DNA of 64,000 nucleotides, from the NCBI RefSeq assembly GCF_027568515.1, contig NZ_JANKZF010000017.1, forward strand, positions 1 through 64,000, in the 5' to 3' direction. The translations under genes were made by a program, and so were the position numbers. The notes under the pieces are model-generated. The model did not search any database. It saw only the letters and a program-made list of their open reading frames with translations, and was not told the origin of the DNA. Shown here one piece after another: positions 59,380 to 64,000 of this stretch (its first letter is position 1; each line of letters starts with the position of its first letter). Source of the stretch: Arthrobacter sp. HY1533 (lineage in GTDB: Bacteria; Actinomycetota; Actinomycetes; Actinomycetales; Micrococcaceae).

Positions 59380-60786
59380 CTATTGCTCCTTATCGTTTCC
59401 GGCAGTGCGCGCTGCAGCAGCAGCCCTGCGCGAGGTCCGGCCATTCGGTTTCGGTGGGTTCGGGATGATGCCCTGCTTGACCGGGGCCGGCGTGTCCTGC
59501 TCCCCGGGCGGAACCGGATCAGCAGCAGGGGCGGCAGGCAGTGCCAGCTGGGGTTTCGGCGCACCCAGCAGCTGCAGTGCAGAGTTGGCAAAAACGACGT
59601 CCATGTTCGGGTCTTTGATAGGTTCGAGGCCCATGATCACGCGAGCCTCGTTGCCGGTAGTGATACCGCCCTGGCGCATGGTTGTTGCCGCCGTGGATCG
59701 TGTTTCGTAGTCGCCGCGCAGGACGTCGTCCATGTTGAACCGGGTCACTACGCGCGTGTCCCCGGTGCGGGGGTAGAAGTCCGGGACCAGTTGCCGATTC
59801 ACGGCAGCCTCAAGCTCCGTGAACCACGGCGCCATCGTGTCCCTGTACTGGCTGCGCAGCTGCTCCGTGACGTTGGAAAATGTGGCGTGATCCAGGATGT
59901 GAACCACCAGCGGCGAAATATCGTAGGCCGCGCATACCTCTTCGCGGTTCAATCTCCGAGATTCGACGTACTGCATTTCTTCCATGTTCAGCTGCATGAT
60001 GTGAGGGACGATGCCCTCTTCAAACAGCGAAACGCTGCCCGTGTTCTCGGCGCCGCCCATGCTGGCCTCGGCCTGCGTTTTCAGTCGCTTCTGCGCGGGC
60101 TCCGAAAGGCTATTGGGGTGGGTCAGGATCATGGACGGGCGGGCACCCTTGCGCCAGAATGACGCCGTGGCCCGCCGGCTGGCGTCCTCATTCAGCAGCG
60201 TCATGCGCAACGCCTCGAGGTTCGACAGGCCGCGCGCCACCGTGTCCGGGTTGTATGCGGTGAACACAACAACGTCCTCAGCCGGCAGGGGTTTCATGGC
60301 CTCGGCAGTCTGCCCACCAGGCGCATACACATACTCGAGCTGGCCGTCCTTGTTGCGGCGTACAATCACGTTGGCCGGGTGCATCGGCCAAAGTTCCCGA
60401 ACCTCGTTGTTAGGCCCACGAACCTTCCGCCAAAACGACTCCCCAAAAATGTCCCGGGTCGAGGACGTCCACCGCCACAGGTCAAAACCGGACATTTCAG
60501 GATTCGGATCCTGCATGAGCGCGGTCAGCGCCCCGTCCTCCGCGGACTTCAAAATGCCCTTGCCCTGCTTCAAAACGTCGAACGGCATCCGGGCCGTGGC
60601 CATGGCCCGCTTGCGAACCACAACACCGACCCACAGCTGGGCTTTGTACAGGGCTCCGTAGCTGGCGAAAGTGTTCTCGAGTTGCAGGTGGGAGCCGCCG
60701 TAGTAGGAGGCGTTCGCGAACATGGGGGACAGGTCCGCCAGGGATCCGCCGGGGGCCGGGGTGATGGTGCCATTGGACAGAAACAC
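59380..60786 (-). CDS. Phage portal protein, HK97 family
   Basis: This 468-residue portal subunit is the ring through which DNA is packed. Family blocks include SYGALYKAQLWVGVVVRKRAMATARMPFDVL, DLWRWTSSTRDIFGESFWRKVRG, LRMTLLNEDASRRATASFW, DISPLVVHILDHATFSNVTEQLR and RQLVPDFYPRTGDTRVV. It starts 27 bases past the stop of the small gene before it. Confidence 0.93.
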   Translation of the reverse strand: MFLSNGTITPAPGGSLADLSPMFANASYYGGSHLQLENTFASYGALYKAQLWVGVVVRKRAMATARMPFDVLKQGKGILKSAEDGALTALMQDPNPEMSGFDLWRWTSSTRDIFGESFWRKVRGPNNEVRELWPMHPANVIVRRNKDGQLEYVYAPGGQTAEAMKPLPAEDVVVFTAYNPDTVARGLSNLEALRMTLLNEDASRRATASFWRKGARPSMILTHPNSLSEPAQKRLKTQAEASMGGAENTGSVSLFEEGIVPHIMQLNMEEMQYVESRRLNREEVCAAYDISPLVVHILDHATFSNVTEQLRSQYRDTMAPWFTELEAAVNRQLVPDFYPRTGDTRVVTRFNMDDVLRGDYETRSTAATTMRQGGITTGNEARVIMGLEPIKDPNMDVVFANSALQLLGAPKPQLALPAAPAADPVPPGEQDTPAPVKQGIIPNPPKPNGRTSRRAAAAARTAGNDKEQ

Positions 60787-60813
60787 GGTCAGCCCCTTTG
60801 TGAGTGCGTCCGC

Positions 60814-61047
60814 TCAGGCGCGGAATTTTTGGAGGTATTTAACACGGCTGCGCGGTAACCACAGTTCACCGTCGATGGCCAGCCGGTCGCCGGTCGCGGC
60901 CACGCTGGAAACGTCACCCAGGATCAGGTGGGATTCGTCCCAGTCCACAAGCACCCCATCGACGGCGGTGTCGTCGTCGAGGGTTGCGAGGAACCGGCCG
61001 CGTTCGGCCATGGTCAGGAGGCGGTCTTTGCGTCCCATGATCAGCAC
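60814..61047 (-). CDS. Small phage protein upstream of the portal gene
   Basis: This 77-residue protein has a compact beta pattern: RFLATLDDDTAVDGVLVDWDESHLILGDVSSV followed by LPRSRVKYLQKF. A start nine bases later (MGRKDRLL) is possible. Small genes of this type recur between terminase and portal in actinophages. Function is unknown. Confidence 0.7.
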   Translation of the reverse strand: MLIMGRKDRLLTMAERGRFLATLDDDTAVDGVLVDWDESHLILGDVSSVAATGDRLAIDGELWLPRSRVKYLQKFRA

Positions 61048-61331
61048 CCCTCGTTCGGGGTTTTCGATGTTCGAATTTTTGGGTTGGTGACCATTGCGGG
61101 GTCTGCCCTTCCGTTGGGGGCCTCGTCCCTCGTCTGGGTTTCAGTCGAGGTGGGTTCGCCGCAAACCTCGCCCCTCGCCCTTAAGGCGAGTAGGCGAGGT
61201 TCGCCGGACGAGGTTGGACGAACCTGGGCGAGGTATGTTGATTTGGGTGGAAAATTAGTAAATGTGATCGACAATGAAATTTCACTGTCGATTCTTTTCT
61301 GTGCACAAGTAGGGCAACGGGGTTGCTGGAT
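61048..61331. other. Repeat-rich gap between terminase and portal genes
   Basis: This is 284 bases without a convincing gene. It holds many variants of (G/A)(G/A)CGAGG and its complement in both orientations between about 61120 and 61235, including CTCGCCCTTAAGGCGAG at 61175-61191. The left part is AT-rich beside the terminase stop. A candidate ORF here needs a TTG start and has unlikely composition. Confidence 0.6.
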
Positions 61332-62942
61332 TTAGTACGTCAGCAGGTCGCCGTCCTCGTACTTGGACCGCTTCACCGGCTCCGGTTTCTTCGCCACATA
61401 CGCCCACGCGGCGCCCATGACAGCAATCAGCGGGGCCACATCCACAGGGGACTTCATCCGGTCCACCAGCCACGCACCATCACCGGCAGGCTTCGTCACC
61501 GCCATCTGCGCGGCCAGTGTCAGCAGCGGATCCCCACGGTGCCGGAACAACGGCTCACGGTCGGCAAGCTCAATGTCTTGGCCCGCCTCGTCCTCGGTGA
61601 CGCCGCGGACAAGGTTCCAAAACATGCCCATGCCGCGGGACAAATCCGAACCGCCCCAAGGGATCACATTCAAACCCTCAATGGCCTCGAGGTCGGTCAG
61701 CAGCGCCGACACCGGGGCGCCGTTGGCTTGCAACGTCACCCCGAGCATTCCTTCCTTCATACCGTCCTTATTGACGAGCCTCTTGAACCACGGAACAATC
61801 CAGGCGGTGCCGCCGCGGGACTCGGCCAGCTCAACGTGCAACAGCCCATCCTTTTGCAGTGCCGCGACCGCGATATGCGCCCAGCCCGTGTTTCCCGGCT
61901 GCACGTCGATGCAGAACATGTAGTCGGGGCTCGCGCGCCGGGATGCCGGATCCTTCGCCAGCTCCCAAGCGCCGTCCGGGAAAATCCCGGCTAGCACCGT
62001 GTCCAGCCACTGGCATAGCACCTCGGTCCGGAACACCCGGTCGGGCGTGCGTGCGGCGGCGGCAATGGCTCGCTCGGTGACGTAGCCGTAACCCAGTGAT
62101 GGGTTGGCCTGCTGCCAGCCGTTGCGGTCCCACACGGAACATTCCGGCAGAGCCGACCATTCAAAGATGCCGAGGGCGTCACTGAACTCTTCGTCGTCGT
62201 ACTCTTCGTCGAGCCATTCTTCTGGGACGGTGATTTCCCCGAGGTCTTGAATGTTGTCCGGGTTCCCGAGCGCGGCGTGCGCCTGGTTCCGCAGGTAGCG
62301 CAGGACGATGGATGCCGGGTCGCCGGCGTTGGACGCGGCCCAGATTTGGGCGTTGGCCCGGGCCATCGTCGTAAACGTGACGGCCGCCCAGGCCTCCCAG
62401 TTCGTGTGTTCGCGCAGTTCGTCCATGAGGACCAGTTCCGCGGACTTCCCGCGCCCACCCTTGCGGCTGGCCGCAGCGACCTTGTACCGTTCGCGGGTGA
62501 CCAGCTTCATCATCTTCCGACCCGACCCGGTCTCCACCTTGGCGACAAGCGGACCGAACTCGGAGTCGCGCAGCAGCTCCACAGCCTCGGCCCATTGTTC
62601 TTCGGAGACGTCCAAGTTCTGGGCGGTACCAATGACCAGGCGGGCAGCATCAACGACCATGCGCCACAGCGTCAGCACCTGCATGACGAGGGACTTGCCG
62701 TTCTGGCGTGCCACCAAAAGCAGCACAGTCCGGAAACGGTACGTCCCGTCGAGGTTCAATTCGAGCGCGTGAATCAGCAGCCATTTCTGCCAGGGCAGCA
62801 GGGTCACACCCAGCAGGGCGGCGAACTCGATAACCTCAAAGCCGAGGGACGTTTCCGGTGTCAGCTCGCGCAGCGGCGGCGTGAAGATGCGGGGCGTTTC
62901 GCACCCGTACCGCTTCGCTTTAGCTGGCTTTACCGCGACCAT
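61332..62942 (-). CDS. terL: Terminase large subunit
   Basis: This 536-residue DNA-packaging motor has an ATPase with LPWQKWLLIHALEL, Walker A-like LLVARQNGKSLV (near 80), Walker B ELVLMDELREH, and the nuclease domain FCIDVQPGNTGWAHIAVAAL with later acidic residues. I chose the ATG at 62942, which overlaps the small subunit gene; the earlier frame is a shadow of that gene. Confidence 0.93.
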   Translation of the reverse strand: MVAVKPAKAKRYGCETPRIFTPPLRELTPETSLGFEVIEFAALLGVTLLPWQKWLLIHALELNLDGTYRFRTVLLLVARQNGKSLVMQVLTLWRMVVDAARLVIGTAQNLDVSEEQWAEAVELLRDSEFGPLVAKVETGSGRKMMKLVTRERYKVAAASRKGGRGKSAELVLMDELREHTNWEAWAAVTFTTMARANAQIWAASNAGDPASIVLRYLRNQAHAALGNPDNIQDLGEITVPEEWLDEEYDDEEFSDALGIFEWSALPECSVWDRNGWQQANPSLGYGYVTERAIAAAARTPDRVFRTEVLCQWLDTVLAGIFPDGAWELAKDPASRRASPDYMFCIDVQPGNTGWAHIAVAALQKDGLLHVELAESRGGTAWIVPWFKRLVNKDGMKEGMLGVTLQANGAPVSALLTDLEAIEGLNVIPWGGSDLSRGMGMFWNLVRGVTEDEAGQDIELADREPLFRHRGDPLLTLAAQMAVTKPAGDGAWLVDRMKSPVDVAPLIAVMGAAWAYVAKKPEPVKRSKYEDGDLLTY

Positions 62943-63255
62943 TCCGGCCACGTCCCTCCCGCTTGGCGCGCAGCTCGTCGCGCAGTTTCTGGGCGCTGGA
63001 TCCGGTCGCACCAGCACTGCCGGAACCGGTGGTGACACGGTTCAAGTCCTTGAGCGCGGACAGGTAGGCGGCCGTCAGCCTGGTTGACGCGTTCGCGCCT
63101 TCCCTGTCCATCTGGCCCGCCAATGTGCGGCACAGCTCCATCAACGGTTTGTGGCTGCCGGTCAGGATGGCTTTGTTTTCACGGAACGCGGCGTTGAGGG
63201 CGTTCATGTGTTTTCGGGAGACGCGGGGTGTCTGGGGGGCTGCTGATTCGGGCAT
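62920..63255 (-). CDS. terS: Terminase small subunit
   Basis: This 111-residue protein begins MPESAAPQTPRVSRKHMNALNAAF and contains helical ILTGSHKPLMELCRTLAGQMDREGANASTRLTAAYLSALKDLNRV, typical of actinophage terminase small subunits that recognise the packaging site. The basic C-terminus RDELRAKREGRGRNGRGKAS can bind DNA. It overlaps the large subunit gene by 23 bases. Confidence 0.8.
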   Translation of the reverse strand: MPESAAPQTPRVSRKHMNALNAAFRENKAILTGSHKPLMELCRTLAGQMDREGANASTRLTAAYLSALKDLNRVTTGSGSAGATGSSAQKLRDELRAKREGRGRNGRGKAS

Positions 63256-63491
63256 GGTTGCGGGCCTCGATCATGGTTTCTTGGTGGGTGAAAATGCTGT
63301 AGAGACAGAGAAACCTGCCCGGCGAAGGTCAACAGGCCCTCACGGCACCAGAGATTTAACACCCCCACCCATGCGTGTTTGTCAATAGGGTTGGAACTCG
63401 TGTTTTGGGGGTGTACCCGGGGTGTGGGTGGGGTGCGCGGTAGTGGGTGTGGACTTCGTTGTCATCGCTGCTGCCGCTGCCGTTGTTGTTG
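63256..63491. other. G/T-rich gap between HNH and terS genes
   Basis: This is 236 bases without a supported gene. The right part (about 63395-63490) is strongly G/T-biased on the plus strand, with GGGTGT repeats. It may contain the cos or pac site, usual at this position beside terS and HNH, but no specific site can be proven. Confidence 0.4.
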
Positions 63492-63809
63492 TTATGCGGG
63501 TGCGCCCCATGCTTCGGATGGTGTGCCTCGTTGCAGGTGTGGGTCTCTGTTGCCTCGGCGTTTGTTGCAGTCGAGGTGTGCGCTGCGTCCGTTGCTGGGT
63601 TCGTAGCGGAGGTGTGGGTGTGTGGACCATGGTTGTGCGTGGTCGTAGCTGAAGCTGTCGGGGTCGGGGTACTTGAGGTCGTACCTGATTGGTTGTCCGC
63701 ATAGCCAGCAGTTGATGATGTGTTTGTTGCGTTGTTCTTCTACGAGGCGGGCGTAGAGGGCTGCGTCTGTGCCGGTTTCTCGGGCTGGCATGGTGTCACC
63801 TCGGGGCAT
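63492..63809 (-). CDS. HNH endonuclease
   Basis: This 105-residue small HNH nuclease has zinc knuckle CWLCGQPI, then the HNH core SYDHAQPWSTHPHLRYEPSNGRSAHLDCNKRRG. Such genes next to terS assist DNA packaging in HK97-like phages. An in-frame ATG at residue 7 is an alternative start. Confidence 0.88.
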   Translation of the reverse strand: MPRGDTMPARETGTDAALYARLVEEQRNKHIINCWLCGQPIRYDLKYPDPDSFSYDHAQPWSTHPHLRYEPSNGRSAHLDCNKRRGNRDPHLQRGTPSEAWGAPA

Positions 63810-63811
63810 GA

Positions 63812-63842
63812 CTAACGCCCTGCACTTGGTGCAGGGCGTTAG
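63812..63842. terminator. Hairpin upstream of the HNH gene
   Basis: CTAACGCCCTGCAC (63812-63825) pairs perfectly with GTGCAGGGCGTTAG (63829-63842) around TTG. It lies two bases before the HNH start on the minus strand and has no T-tract, so it could restrict HNH translation or end the upstream transcript. Confidence 0.65.
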
Positions 63843-63926
63843 GTGGTTGGTGTCCCGCGCCGTGTGTGGTGCTGGGGCCTGGGCGCGGGTACTTGCACCA
63901 CACCGGGCCAGCGTGTGTGGTGGGGC

Positions 63927-64000
63927 TTATTGTTCGGGTTGTGGTGTGGGGTGCATGAGTTGACGCATTTCCTCGGGGGTGAGCGGGTCGTTGTTGCCTG
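63927..64000 (-). CDS. Partial phage protein, C-terminal end
   Basis: This is the last 24 codons of a leftward gene running off the window. The end reads NNDPLTPEEMRQLMHPTPQPEQ followed by a stop. PLTPEEMRQL looks like a genuine coding sequence. Too little is visible to name it. Confidence 0.5.
   Translation of the reverse strand, partial: GNNDPLTPEEMRQLMHPTPQPEQ

Noticed and set aside
61041-61274. A 77-residue leftward open frame in the terminase-portal gap
   Set aside because: It needs a TTG start without a ribosome site, and its sequence simply reads through the CGAGG repeats.
63379-63704. Overlapping plus-strand ORFs at the right end
   Set aside because: They are antisense to the HNH gene or run through the G/T-rich gap and have Val/Cys-rich, low-complexity translations.

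Overview
The window is high-GC chromosomal DNA of an actinobacterium, most likely an Arthrobacter-like member of the Micrococcaceae. The basis is codon use, a proteasome activator ending in GQYL, a RecQ carrying a phosphoribosyltransferase-like tail, an NsrR/flavohemoglobin pair, several leaderless-looking promoters and recurring REP-like palindromes at gene ends. The genus is an inference. Bases 1 to about 39,660 are host chromosome. From about 39,661 to the right edge is most of the late half of a prophage.

Host region, left to right: nitric-oxide defence (hmp, nsrR); a conserved hypothetical gene; phosphomannomutase; recQ; a complete L-fucose island (about 6.1-16.7 kb); a MerR regulator; a PadR/membrane-protein pair; a FadR-type GntR regulator; tRNA-Ser(GCU); a prolyl oligopeptidase; a large FAD-binding protein; a 1,497-residue secreted nuclease/5'-nucleotidase; tRNA-Ser(UGA); a quinone oxidoreductase; cstA with its small partner; the proteasome activator bpa with a follower gene; an fbpABC-type ferric iron importer; and an LtrA-like membrane protein.

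The fucose island is the most coherent system. Two divergent operons encode an intracellular GH29 alpha-L-fucosidase, a mutarotase, an aldo/keto reductase (L-fucose dehydrogenase), a fuconolactonase, L-fuconate dehydratase, an SDR dehydrogenase and an FAH-family hydrolase. Together these form the full non-phosphorylating route from fucosides to pyruvate and lactate. A three-gene sugar ABC importer follows. The same palindrome (AAACATCGGATGTTT and a near copy) lies before both the catabolic and the transport operons. A related, more degenerate copy lies just upstream of the GntR gene at 19.6 kb, which makes that protein the leading candidate regulator.

The prophage begins in a truncated tRNA-Thr(UGU) gene and runs: att site, tyrosine integrase, holin, endolysin, tail fibres, tail tip, tape measure, frameshifted tail chaperones, tail tube, connectors, HK97-type capsid, protease, portal, terminase, HNH endonuclease. 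It is a long-tailed (siphovirus) HK97-type phage. Its early and lysogeny genes and its right att site, where an intact tRNA-Thr is expected, lie beyond base 64,000.

The least explained structures are non-coding: a 32-bp-period tandem repeat found at two host loci, one of which inverts symmetrically around a hairpin; an array of six CCCGGG boxes at about 11-bp period; and a long structured leader ahead of the fucose transporter.
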